Source: Thalassotalea eurytherma (GTDB lineage: Bacteria; Pseudomonadota; Gammaproteobacteria; Enterobacterales; Alteromonadaceae). From it: 64,000 nucleotides of DNA. The number at the start of each line of letters is the position of its first letter. Within the stretch, counting starts at the first letter, position 1. Positions 47,287-55,560 of this stretch are shown here, one piece after another. The notes beneath the pieces are model-generated. The model was not told where the DNA came from. It saw nothing but the letters and a program-made list of their open reading frames with translations, and did no database searches. The position numbers and the translations under genes are program-made. The stretch is from contig NZ_BSSU01000006.1 in NCBI RefSeq assembly GCF_030161415.1, positions 174,365 to 238,364 of the forward strand, in the 5' to 3' direction.

Positions 47287-48543
47287 CTACGCTTCATTTT
47301 TTGTTGCATTATCAACCGTCGATACCGATGTTGATTTACGCTCGTGATCTATTACTACTGTAGCAGATATTTTATCGTGTATTGCCTGACGATTAGCGTC
47401 CCAAAACACCTGTAAAAAGCCTAGCATCCCTGTCGCAATACCTGCGCCATAACCACCATAACGGCCGAAACTATCCCACAGCGATAAAGGTGTGCCATCT
47501 AATTGAATAACACGAATGCCTAATAGCTTTTTACCTGGCGTTTGACCATGCCATGCTGATGTAAACACGGTAAAATAAAACGCGGCCCAACCAAAGCCTA
47601 ACCCTAAGTCTTGGATCAAGCCTTCAATATATTTAACGATTGAATACACCGGTTTGCTTTTCTTAGTTTCGCTTGGCTCAACATCAACTACCTGAGGTGC
47701 TTGTGCGTTAGCAAGCTCACTATTTTCGTCGATATTAATCTCACTCGTTAACGCTGTATCATTGGTTTCGATAGCTTCTGATTGTTTTTGCACAGCCTCT
47801 TGCTCTGTCGTTAAAAGGTGTTGTTGATGATACTCAACTAGAAATGCCGCTAATTGACGTTTATCGTCTTCAGACAAGGTTGTATTGTCGGCAAGTTCCT
47901 CATAGAGCTCACTTAACACTTTTTGCTTAAACGGAATACCGTCAAGTAAACTGAGTTGTTTAGGCAACGCTTCTTGCCAACACGTTAACGTTTCACAAGG
48001 GTTATCGTGCATGGTTTTAATAATTACGCCTGTTGTCGCAGTTAACGCAATGGCCTGCTCAACAGAAAGCTCTTCGTCGTTTTGTAAAACCGGCTCAGTA
48101 TTGCTTGTTTCGACAACTTGCTCAGATTGATTTATCGGGTCAATTAGCGCAGGTAAAATATTAATTAACGCAATAAACAAGAAAAAGGCTGATAACCAAC
48201 GGGCGAATTTTTTGCGTTTACGGCCTTTTACCGCTCGACCGTCAGCTTGCGCGTGCAGACTATTATCAAATTTAACTTTAGAGACTCGATAGAATGTAAT
48301 CGCCAAAAAGATGGCCAGCAACTCACCGGGCGCATCACTTAACAACGCCACTAAAAATAAATCGATACACAGTGCAATCAAACGTCTTGACGGGGTCGCT
48401 AAAGATAAGCCAAAAAGCGATTGATCAACCTTAAACGCAAAAGGCGTTAATACCTTCATGGTGTCGTTTTTAGACAATATCGCTTCGTTAGCTTGTTGTT
48501 CGTCTTTTAGCGGATGTTCTGTCTTATTATTATTTTCGCTCAT
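47287..48543 (-). CDS. RDD-family membrane protein
   Basis: A 418-residue membrane protein. The RDD domain is split: the first helices (TPSRRLIALCIDLFLVALL) and, after a long variable insert (about 130-310, acidic and glutamine-rich, with a cysteine pair NPCETLTCW), the second part GQTPGKKLLGIRVIQLDGTPLSLWDSFGRYGGY and the closing DANRQAIHDKISATVVI. The insert follows a helix and is likely periplasmic. RDD proteins are often linked to MoxR-VWA or to transport; role unknown. It is 20 bases after the VWA gene in one operon. Confidence 0.82.
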   Translation of the reverse strand: MSENNNKTEHPLKDEQQANEAILSKNDTMKVLTPFAFKVDQSLFGLSLATPSRRLIALCIDLFLVALLSDAPGELLAIFLAITFYRVSKVKFDNSLHAQADGRAVKGRKRKKFARWLSAFFLFIALINILPALIDPINQSEQVVETSNTEPVLQNDEELSVEQAIALTATTGVIIKTMHDNPCETLTCWQEALPKQLSLLDGIPFKQKVLSELYEELADNTTLSEDDKRQLAAFLVEYHQQHLLTTEQEAVQKQSEAIETNDTALTSEINIDENSELANAQAPQVVDVEPSETKKSKPVYSIVKYIEGLIQDLGLGFGWAAFYFTVFTSAWHGQTPGKKLLGIRVIQLDGTPLSLWDSFGRYGGYGAGIATGMLGFLQVFWDANRQAIHDKISATVVIDHERKSTSVSTVDNATKNEA

Positions 48544-48563
48544 AGCAATCCTTTAAGAGAAGA

Positions 48564-49736
48564 TTAAAGCAATTTTTTAATACCTTGCGTCAACCCTGAG
48601 ACGGTTAAACCAAACATTCGTTGTTCAAATATCTCATTGATAATGCCAATCGAATGATAATAACGCCACGCTTCTTCAGGTTGAGGGTTTAACCATATCG
48701 CCTTATCAAAATGTTCCAGCATTCTGCCTAGCCAAACCGAGCCAGGCTCTTGATTCCAGTGTTCAACACTGCCACCTGGGTAGGTTATTTCATAAGGTCC
48801 CATCGTGGCATCACCAACAAAAATCACTTTATAATCACTCGAGTATTTGTGTAAAACATCATATAGGTCAATTGTTTCACTGTGGCGCCTGTGATTATTT
48901 TTCCATACTTTTTCATAGACACAGTTATGAAAATAGAAAAACTCCAAATGTTTGAATTCAGTATGAACAGCACTAAAGAGTTGCTCGCACTCTTTAATAT
49001 AGTCATCCATCGAACCACCGATATCAAAAAACATCAAGAGTTTTACCGCATTATGGCGTTCGGGCTTCATTTTTAAATCTAAGTAGCCCGCATTTTTCGC
49101 AGTCGCCGAAATAGTATCATCCATATCAAGCTCTTCGCTTGCGCCCGTACGAGCAAACTGTCTGAGTTTTCTCAGCGCGACTTTGATATTTCGTGTACCA
49201 ATTTCAACTTCGTGGTCTAGGTTCTTAAACGCTCGTTTATCCCAAACTTTTGCAGCACGACGGTGGCGTGATTCTTTTTGTCCTATTCTGACACCTTCAG
49301 GATTATAACCATAAGCACCAAAAGGCGAAGTACCTCCTGTACCTATCCATTTATTACCACCTTGGTGACGTTTCTCTTGCTCTTTTAGGCGTTCAGCTAG
49401 GGTTTCCATCAGCTTATCAAAACCGCCTAACGCTTCTATCTGTTTTTTCTCTTCGTCGGTTAGCAACTTTTCCATTTGCTTTTCTAGCCACGACTGAGGA
49501 ATTTCAGACAGATCAAGCTCTAACGATTCAACACCTTCAAAATAGTCGGCAAATGCGCGGTCAAAACGATCATAAAAGCGCTCATCTTTAACCATAATGG
49601 TTCGGCTCAATGAATAAAACGCATTCATATCAGCAAACACTAAGTGTTGCTCTAAAGCACGCAGTAAATCGAGCAATTCACGCAAGGTACACGGAACTTT
49701 ATATTCTCTAAGTTTAAAAAAGAAACTTATTAGCAT
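48564..49736 (-). CDS. VWA-domain protein (CoxE-like), partner of MoxR ATPase
   Basis: A 390-residue cytoplasmic protein. The N-terminal part is helical (LREYKVPCTLRELLDLLRALEQHLVFADMNAFY), then a von Willebrand A fold: the MIDAS motif reads LLMFFDIGGSMDDY (DxGxS) with a later Asp in FVGDATMGPYE. The pattern matches the CoxE-like/COG3825 proteins that work beside MoxR AAA+ ATPases in metal-cofactor or complex assembly. It starts five bases after the MoxR gene. The target complex is unknown. Confidence 0.87.
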   Translation of the reverse strand: MLISFFFKLREYKVPCTLRELLDLLRALEQHLVFADMNAFYSLSRTIMVKDERFYDRFDRAFADYFEGVESLELDLSEIPQSWLEKQMEKLLTDEEKKQIEALGGFDKLMETLAERLKEQEKRHQGGNKWIGTGGTSPFGAYGYNPEGVRIGQKESRHRRAAKVWDKRAFKNLDHEVEIGTRNIKVALRKLRQFARTGASEELDMDDTISATAKNAGYLDLKMKPERHNAVKLLMFFDIGGSMDDYIKECEQLFSAVHTEFKHLEFFYFHNCVYEKVWKNNHRRHSETIDLYDVLHKYSSDYKVIFVGDATMGPYEITYPGGSVEHWNQEPGSVWLGRMLEHFDKAIWLNPQPEEAWRYYHSIGIINEIFEQRMFGLTVSGLTQGIKKLL

Positions 49737-49741
49737 CTTGT

Positions 49742-50587
49742 TTAGCGACCTGCACGTTGCATGAAAGCAAGTTTTTCAAAAAGGTGAACGTCTTGTTCAT
49801 TTTTCAACAAAGCACCGTGTAGCGGTGGAATGACCTTATTCTGACGTTTTTCTTTGATAAGCTCAGGATCTACATCTTCTGCCAATAACAGCTTCAACCA
49901 ATCAATTAACTCAGATGTTGATGGCTTTTTCTTTAAACCCGGAATTTCACGCAAATCAAAGAACATGGCAAGCGCTTCATCTAGCAAGTCTTTTTTAATG
50001 GTTGGAAAATGTACGTCAACAATTGCCTGCATTTCTTGTGCTTCAGGGAATTTAATATAATGGAAAAAACAACGACGTAAGAATGCGTCAGGTAATTCTT
50101 TTTCATTGTTTGACGTAATAATCACGATTGGGCGCTGCGCCGCGACAACTTTTTCTTGCGTCTCGTAAACAAAAAATTCCATACGATCAAGCTCTTGAAG
50201 TAAATCATTAGGGAACTCAATGTCGGCTTTATCAATCTCATCAATCAGCAATACTGGACGATAATCTTTAGTAAATGCATGCCACAATTTACCTTTAACA
50301 ATGTAGTTAGCAATATCATGTACTTTGTCGTCACCAAGCTGACTATCACGTAATCGTGATACCGCATCATATTCATAAAGGCCTTGTTGTGCTTTGGTTG
50401 TAGACTTTATATGCCACGAAATAAGTTCCGTACCTAAACTTGCTGCAAGCTCTTCAGCCAGCAGCGTTTTACCAGTACCTGGCTCGCCTTTGATTAATAA
50501 TGGGCGCTCTAAATGAATTGCCGCGTTTACCGCTAATTGAAGATCGTCTGAAGCGATGTAATTACTCGTGCCCTTAAATGCCGTCAT
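49742..50587 (-). CDS. MoxR-family AAA+ ATPase
   Basis: A 281-residue AAA+ chaperone-like ATPase: Walker A KGEPGTGKTLLAEELA, Walker B RPVLLIDEIDKAD, sensor 1 PIVIITSNNEKELPDAFLRRC with arginine finger. MoxR proteins with VWA partners remodel or activate enzyme complexes (methanol dehydrogenase, CO dehydrogenase, others). First gene of a four-gene unit (MoxR, VWA, RDD, secreted protein) divergent from cysK. Confidence 0.92.
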   Translation of the reverse strand: MTAFKGTSNYIASDDLQLAVNAAIHLERPLLIKGEPGTGKTLLAEELAASLGTELISWHIKSTTKAQQGLYEYDAVSRLRDSQLGDDKVHDIANYIVKGKLWHAFTKDYRPVLLIDEIDKADIEFPNDLLQELDRMEFFVYETQEKVVAAQRPIVIITSNNEKELPDAFLRRCFFHYIKFPEAQEMQAIVDVHFPTIKKDLLDEALAMFFDLREIPGLKKKPSTSELIDWLKLLLAEDVDPELIKEKRQNKVIPPLHGALLKNEQDVHLFEKLAFMQRAGR

Positions 50588-50635
50588 AAACTATTTAACC
50601 TTTTTGAATATAATTTGTGATGCTTAGCTATTTCT

Positions 50636-50663
50636 TTATAACTTTTTTGCATATATGTTATAA
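50636..50663 (+). promoter_or_regulatory. Inverted repeat in the cysK promoter region, candidate operator
   Basis: TTATAAC (50636-50642) and GTTATAA (50657-50663) form a perfect inverted repeat 75 bases before cysK. A possible promoter TTGTGA (50615-50620), 16 bases, TATAAC (50637-50642) overlaps the left arm. A LysR-type regulator such as CysB is an obvious candidate, but this is inference. Confidence 0.4.
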
Positions 50664-50737
50664 CTAAAAATCACTTCTTTTTATTGAGATAAAGGCTAAT
50701 CTTAACGAGTTAAGAAAAATATTCCATAGGATTTGAA

Positions 50738-51706
50738 ATGGCTAGCATATACCAAGACAATTCAACTGCTATTGGCAAAACGCCTTTAGTGAAGTTAAAT
50801 CGCGTAACTGGCGGTAATGTTTACGCAAAAATTGAAGCACGCAACCCAAGCTTTTCAGTGAAGTGTCGTATCGGCGCAAATATGATTTGGGACGCTGAGA
50901 AGCGTGGTGTTTTAACCCAAGGTAAAGAAATTATTGAGCCTACCAGTGGTAACACAGGTATTGCATTAGCGTTTGTAGCTGCAGCACGTGGTTACGCTAT
51001 TACGTTAACTATGCCAAACACAATGAGTTTAGAGCGTCGTAAGTTACTTGCTGCACTCGGCGCTAAGTTAGAACTAACTGAAGGTGCTAAAGGCATGAAA
51101 GGCGCTATTGAAAAGGCAAAAGAAATTGCTGATTCAGATGCTGAGAAATACGTATTATTAGGTCAATTTGACAACCCAGCTAACCCAGAAATTCATGAGC
51201 AAACTACAGGCCCTGAAATTTGGGAAGATACTGACGGTAACATTGATATCTTTGTTGCAGGTGTTGGTACGGGTGGCACCATCACGGGTGTTAGTCGTTA
51301 TATCAAGAATACACAAGGCAAAGCTATTAAATCAATCGCTGTTGAACCAACTGACTCTCCAGTGATCAGCCAAACGCTTGCTGGTGAAGAAGTTAAGCCT
51401 GGCCCTCATAAGATCCAAGGTATTGGTGCTGGCTTTATTCCAGGCAACCTAGACCTAGATGTGATTGACGGTGTTGAGCAAGTTTCTAACGACGAAGCAA
51501 TGGAAATGGCACATTTATTAATGCGTCAAGAAGGTATTCTTGCAGGTATCTCTTCTGGTGCAGCGGTTGTTGCAGCTAAACGTTTAGCGCAGCAACCAGA
51601 GAACGAAGGTAAAAACATTGTTGTTATCTTACCTAGCTCTGCTGAGCGTTACTTATCAAGCCCACTATTTACTGATTCATTTTCAGACAAAGAGCTTGTT
51701 CAGTAA
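50738..51706 (+). CDS. cysK: Cysteine synthase A (O-acetylserine sulfhydrylase)
   Basis: Makes cysteine from O-acetylserine and sulfide. 322 residues (E. coli CysK 323). The PLP lysine is in [14 protein letters not shown]; the substrate loop is [11 protein letters not shown] and the phosphate-binding loop [31 protein letters not shown] and the C-terminal ERYLSSPLF are CysK rather than CysM features. A long AT-rich leader with an inverted repeat precedes it; strong terminator after it. Confidence 0.97.
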   Translation: MASIYQDNSTAIGKTPLVKLNRVTGGNVYAKIEARNPSFSVKCRIGANMIWDAEKRGVLTQGKEIIEPTSGNTGIALAFVAAARGYAITLTMPNTMSLERRKLLAALGAKLELTEGAKGMKGAIEKAKEIADSDAEKYVLLGQFDNPANPEIHEQTTGPEIWEDTDGNIDIFVAGVGTGGTITGVSRYIKNTQGKAIKSIAVEPTDSPVISQTLAGEEVKPGPHKIQGIGAGFIPGNLDLDVIDGVEQVSNDEAMEMAHLLMRQEGILAGISSGAAVVAAKRLAQQPENEGKNIVVILPSSAERYLSSPLFTDSFSDKELVQ

Positions 51707-51729
51707 TAAGTACATTGCAAAAAACGTAT

Positions 51730-51757
51730 AAAAAAGCACCACATGGTGCTTTTTTTT
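51730..51757 (+). terminator. Rho-independent terminator of cysK
   Basis: AAAAAAGCACC (51730-51740) pairs with GGTGCTTTTTT (51745-51755), four-base loop, followed by more Ts. Confidence 0.92.
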
Positions 51758-51844
51758 GTTTTTAAACCACGTACAACACTGTTCATTTATCAAAAATTAG
51801 TTATGATGAAATTAAATGGATGTAACTAATTACGAATAATACAG

Positions 51845-52276
51845 ATGAATACCTTAGCAAAAATATCAGTTTTATTGTTTTCTTTCATACTATTAGGTTG
51901 TTCAGAAGAAGAGGACATTACTGAAATAGCAAACCCTGAAATCGTTGCCGTAGAGTTTTTTAACGCGCTATACAATGAGAAAAACGTAAAAAAAGCAGCA
52001 AGTGTATGTAGTCCTAAACTTGCTCGTATTGTTTTGCATTATCACGCTCCAGAAGCCGTAGCCCGTCATTTATTTAACATGCGCTACGATGAAGTAAAAG
52101 TCACGCCAGACGATAGCGGTGTAAAAGTACGTGAGCAATTTAAAGACAGTGCTAACGTTACTTTGTACTTTGATGGTACTTACTTGGGTGAAAAACATCG
52201 AGACGTGAAGCGTATTGCGTTAAAGCAAGTTGATGGCAAATGGATTATTGATAAAATTTTAAAAGATCCATTCTAA
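51845..52276 (+). CDS. NTF2-like (DUF4878-type) lipoprotein
   Basis: A 143-residue lipoprotein: signal MNTLAKISVLLFSFILLGC with lipobox Cys. The rest (PEIVAVEFFNALYNEKNVKKAASVCSP..., VTLYFDGTYLGEKHRDVKRIALKQVDGKWIIDKILKDPF) has the helix-then-curved-sheet order of small NTF2-like/DUF4878 domains. Function unknown. Single gene with terminator. Confidence 0.75.
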   Translation: MNTLAKISVLLFSFILLGCSEEEDITEIANPEIVAVEFFNALYNEKNVKKAASVCSPKLARIVLHYHAPEAVARHLFNMRYDEVKVTPDDSGVKVREQFKDSANVTLYFDGTYLGEKHRDVKRIALKQVDGKWIIDKILKDPF

Positions 52277-52294
52277 ATGTATTGATAAAAAAAC

Positions 52295-52325
52295 GGGCAG
52301 CGTAATCTGATTACACTGCCCTTTT
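52295..52325. terminator. Bidirectional terminator between the lipoprotein gene and ggt
   Basis: GGGCAG-C-GTAAT pairs with ATTAC-A-CTGCCC (52295-52321), one mismatch, with Ts after and As before; serves both convergent genes. Confidence 0.87.
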
Positions 52326-52358
52326 ATTTTATCCGTAATTTAGTAAACAAAAAGCCTT

Positions 52359-54131
52359 TTACTTGGCAAACACTTTTCCTTCTCGGCGCGGATCAGCACC
52401 ACCAACAAGCTGCTTATCTTTATTGACGGCAATGGCTTGAATACCTGAATTTAAGCTTCTGACAGACACCTTATGTCCCATTGCTTCAAGCATTGGCTTT
52501 AATGTCACTAATTCGGATGCTTGCTCTAATGTCGTCACCTTATTTCGGTTAGTAACACGTGGCAAATTAATCGCTTCTTGCGGGGTTAATTGCCAATCTA
52601 AAATACCAATCATGGTATGCGCAACGTAGTTAATAATTCGACTACCGCCAGGAGAGCCAATCGCCAGCTTTAAACTACCGTCAGGATTAAATACCATCAT
52701 AGGTGCCATTGAACTTCTCGGACGTTTGTTGCCTTCAACGCGGTTTGCTACCCACTTACCATCGCGCATTGGCGACAGTGCAAAATCTGTTAATTGGTTG
52801 TTTAAGATAAAACCGTTCACCATTAACGCTGAGCCAAAAGCCATTTCAATTGAACTTGTCATAGAAATGGCATTGCCGTTAGCATCTACCACGACAATAT
52901 GACTGGTTGATGGCAATTCAAAGCTATCATTATCAGCAAATGCAAAGGCGCCTTCTGGTTCGCCAGCAAAGGCCTTGCCCATATCTTTTTTAGGGTTGAT
53001 TAACTCAGAGCGTGCTGCGATATACTTTGGTGCAAGCAAACCATCAATCGGCATTTCAACAAATGCAGGATCAGCCACGTATTTATCACGATCTGCAAAA
53101 GCTAAACGCGAGCTTTGTGTAAATAAATGCACGGCATCTAATGAGTTTGCCGCGATCGATGGCATATCAAAACGCTCTAACAAGGCAAGCATTTGCACAA
53201 CCGCTATACCACCTGAACTTGGCGGCGCCATACCACACACTTTGTATTGGCGATAAGGGCCACAGACGGCTTTTTGTTCGTTCGCTTGATAACCTTTCAT
53301 ATCTGCTAACGTTAAGCGGCCTGGCTCAATTTGCGCGTGACGCACTTTCTTAACGATATCTTTAGCAATCCAACCTGAGTAAAACGGTGCTACCCCATCT
53401 TTAGCTAGTGATCTAAACACTTTCGCTAAAGGCTTATTCACCAACACATCGCCAGCTTGAATAACCTCTCCTTCAGGGAAAAAGTAATTTGAAATCTCAG
53501 GGAGTTGAGTAATACCCGGGTTAAACTTCATCGCCACTAATTTTGCTAAACGAGGCGAGACAATAAAGCCATTGTCTGCCAGTGTGATTGCATCATCAAA
53601 TAACTCGCCCCACGGCAACGTGCCGTATTGTTCATGGGCTTTTTTTAACGCAGCCAGTACACCGGGCACCCCAACCGAACGTCCACCAACAACAGCTTCA
53701 ATCCAACGAGCAGGCTTACCATCTTTACCAAGAAATAAATCAGGTGTAGCTGACTTTGGTGCTGTTTCTCTGCCATCAAATGTTGTCAGTCGATTAGCCT
53801 CATTATCAAAATGCAGAATGAATGCGCCACCACCAATACCTGACGATTGCGGCTCTACCAGCGTTAACACCATTTGAATTGCAATCGCAGCGTCAATCGC
53901 ACTGCCACCTTTAGCTAGCACATTACGGCCAGCTTCACTTGCATAAGGGTTTGCGGCAGCTGCCATATAGGTGCTGCCGATAACACCTTGTTTTTGTTCA
54001 TACCCGGTAGCCGCTTCAGGCTCTCTAACCTCTCTTGGTAAATTATCTTTAGCTATAACATTGTTGGAAAAGAGCGCTAACGCTATGACAGACGATTTAA
54101 ATAAGGTACAAACCGCTTGATTAATTTTCAT
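52359..54131 (-). CDS. ggt: Gamma-glutamyltransferase (glutathione hydrolase proenzyme)
   Basis: A 590-residue periplasmic proenzyme that cleaves gamma-glutamyl bonds of glutathione. Signal peptide to about NNVIA. Autocleavage and catalysis use the Thr in LPSTSHIVVVDANG (about residue 409), which becomes the N-terminus of the small subunit. Also YMAAAANPYASEAG, LVEPQSSGIGGGAF, PPSSGGIAVVQML, KRPRSSMAPMMVF and GSPGGSRIINYV. Length is normal. Six bases downstream of tapT in the same direction. Confidence 0.96.
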   Translation of the reverse strand: MKINQAVCTLFKSSVIALALFSNNVIAKDNLPREVREPEAATGYEQKQGVIGSTYMAAAANPYASEAGRNVLAKGGSAIDAAIAIQMVLTLVEPQSSGIGGGAFILHFDNEANRLTTFDGRETAPKSATPDLFLGKDGKPARWIEAVVGGRSVGVPGVLAALKKAHEQYGTLPWGELFDDAITLADNGFIVSPRLAKLVAMKFNPGITQLPEISNYFFPEGEVIQAGDVLVNKPLAKVFRSLAKDGVAPFYSGWIAKDIVKKVRHAQIEPGRLTLADMKGYQANEQKAVCGPYRQYKVCGMAPPSSGGIAVVQMLALLERFDMPSIAANSLDAVHLFTQSSRLAFADRDKYVADPAFVEMPIDGLLAPKYIAARSELINPKKDMGKAFAGEPEGAFAFADNDSFELPSTSHIVVVDANGNAISMTSSIEMAFGSALMVNGFILNNQLTDFALSPMRDGKWVANRVEGNKRPRSSMAPMMVFNPDGSLKLAIGSPGGSRIINYVAHTMIGILDWQLTPQEAINLPRVTNRNKVTTLEQASELVTLKPMLEAMGHKVSVRSLNSGIQAIAVNKDKQLVGGADPRREGKVFAK

Positions 54132-54137
54132 AAAAAC

Positions 54138-54761
54138 TTATTCACCTTTGGTCGATGAGTGATGATGACTTGGTGTAAATGACAACTGAAATTCATTGAA
54201 TTTAATAAAGTTATCTAACATATTTTGGTACTTTGCCTGATCTTGCTCTAGTAATGCAAGTGCATTTACGCAGGCCTCATAACTTGACAGTGCCTGTTTC
54301 TTACTTGTCTTACGTATTTGGTATAAACATTCAATTCCTTCAGGCAACACCACACTTGGTAATTGATGCAAGTTTTTCGACAACTGAAACATGCGATAGG
54401 CTTTTTTCCATGTGCCATCTAACAAGATGAGACTTTTGGGTGTCTGTTTATCGCCGTCAGTAAACTGGCCAAGCACTTGTGCGTTTTCATTTGGGTAAAG
54501 TAAATAACAAGGCTGATTAGCTTCAATAAATTGGTTTACCTGCTCATTGTCACTAAAGTCTTCTCCGACAATCACTTCAATGTTGGATAATGATTGCGCC
54601 AATAGCCCAACAGTGCCTTTGGTTTGTTTGACTTCAGTTGGGTGTTGCAACACCAGTACTCGCACCTGATTGTCTGTGGCACAGGTAAATTTACAAATAC
54701 AGGCGCTCATAGGTCGCTGGCAAGTATCGCAATAACGACGTTTTTCCGAATGTTCTGACAT
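54138..54761 (-). CDS. tapT: tRNA-uridine aminocarboxypropyltransferase (DTW domain)
   Basis: Transfers the 3-amino-3-carboxypropyl group of SAM to U47 of tRNA (acp3U). 207 residues. An N-terminal zinc knuckle (YCDTCQRPMSACICKF), then HPTEVKQTKGTVGLL and the DTW-type motif LILLDGTWKKAYRMF; IRKTSKKQALSSYEACVNALALLE follows. Matches E. coli TapT (YfiP). Upstream of ggt by six bases. Confidence 0.92.
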   Translation of the reverse strand: MSEHSEKRRYCDTCQRPMSACICKFTCATDNQVRVLVLQHPTEVKQTKGTVGLLAQSLSNIEVIVGEDFSDNEQVNQFIEANQPCYLLYPNENAQVLGQFTDGDKQTPKSLILLDGTWKKAYRMFQLSKNLHQLPSVVLPEGIECLYQIRKTSKKQALSSYEACVNALALLEQDQAKYQNMLDNFIKFNEFQLSFTPSHHHSSTKGE

Positions 54762-54918
54762 AACGTTCTAAGTAAATAATGATGCGGGTATTGTATGTCT
54801 GCTAAGTGGCTGTGTTAAGTAAAATTGGCTGCCAATTTATGATGTCGATGATTGTCGCTTTATCTTGCCGTGTAAGCTTGTTAATCTGCTGTACTAATCT
54901 TTATCAAATTCATTAGTT

Positions 54919-55509
54919 ATGTCGCTGTTTTCTTCTTTGCCACGCCAACCTCAGCAATGGTTGCTTGTTGTTATCATCACTTTTATTAGTATCAGTTGTT
55001 TTTTCTTCGAGTCTTCGTTGTTTAACCTGTTTGGTTACTACCACAGTAAAATTGCTAACGGTGAATATTGGCGACTGTTCACCGGACAGTTTTTCCATGC
55101 TAACGACAATCATCTAATCATGAACCTACTTGGCTTATGGTGTTTATGGTTATTGCATGGCGATTACTATCGTTATCAACATTACGCGCAGTTATTTGTT
55201 ATTGGTAGCTTAACCACCGCGTTAGGAATGTTTTTTGTCAGTCCACAGATTGAGATTTACGTAGGATTGTCAGGCATTTTACACGGCATTATTGTTTGGG
55301 GCGCGCTACAAGACATCAAACAGAAACACACCATGGGCTATTTTTTGCTGTTAGCAACTATAGGTAAAGTTGGTTACGAGCAAACCTTTGGCGCGAGTGA
55401 GGATGTTGTAAAGCTGATAGAAATGAATGTGGCAGTGAACGCGCATTTATTTGGCGCAATTGGCGGTGGTATTAGCTTTTTCCTAGAAAGAATCTGGTCA
55501 AAAAAATAG
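54919..55509 (+). CDS. rrtA: Rhombosortase
   Basis: A 196-residue rhomboid-type intramembrane serine protease with six helices. The catalytic serine is in YVGLSGILHGIIVWG and the histidine in NAHLFGAIGGGISF; the first periplasmic loop has GEYWRLFTGQFFHANDNHLIMNLLGLW. Rhombosortases cleave proteins bearing a C-terminal GlyGly-CTERM signal, which are then lipid-anchored or secreted by the type II system. No GlyGly-CTERM protein is encoded in this window, so substrates must lie elsewhere. Divergent from tapT. Confidence 0.9.
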   Translation: MSLFSSLPRQPQQWLLVVIITFISISCFFFESSLFNLFGYYHSKIANGEYWRLFTGQFFHANDNHLIMNLLGLWCLWLLHGDYYRYQHYAQLFVIGSLTTALGMFFVSPQIEIYVGLSGILHGIIVWGALQDIKQKHTMGYFLLLATIGKVGYEQTFGASEDVVKLIEMNVAVNAHLFGAIGGGISFFLERIWSKK

Positions 55510-55538
55510 GAGCAAGGTAGTGCTACCCTGCTCCTATT
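55505..55538. terminator. Hairpin over the rrtA stop codon
   Basis: AATAGGAGCA (55505-55514) pairs with TGCTCCTATT (55529-55538), and GGTAG with CTACC inside, separated by an A-C mismatch. The rrtA stop (55507-55509) lies in the 5' arm. No U-run; bidirectional function for the convergent pair is likely. Confidence 0.6.
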
Positions 55539-55560
55539 ACTCATTAAAACGCTGCGTTAA

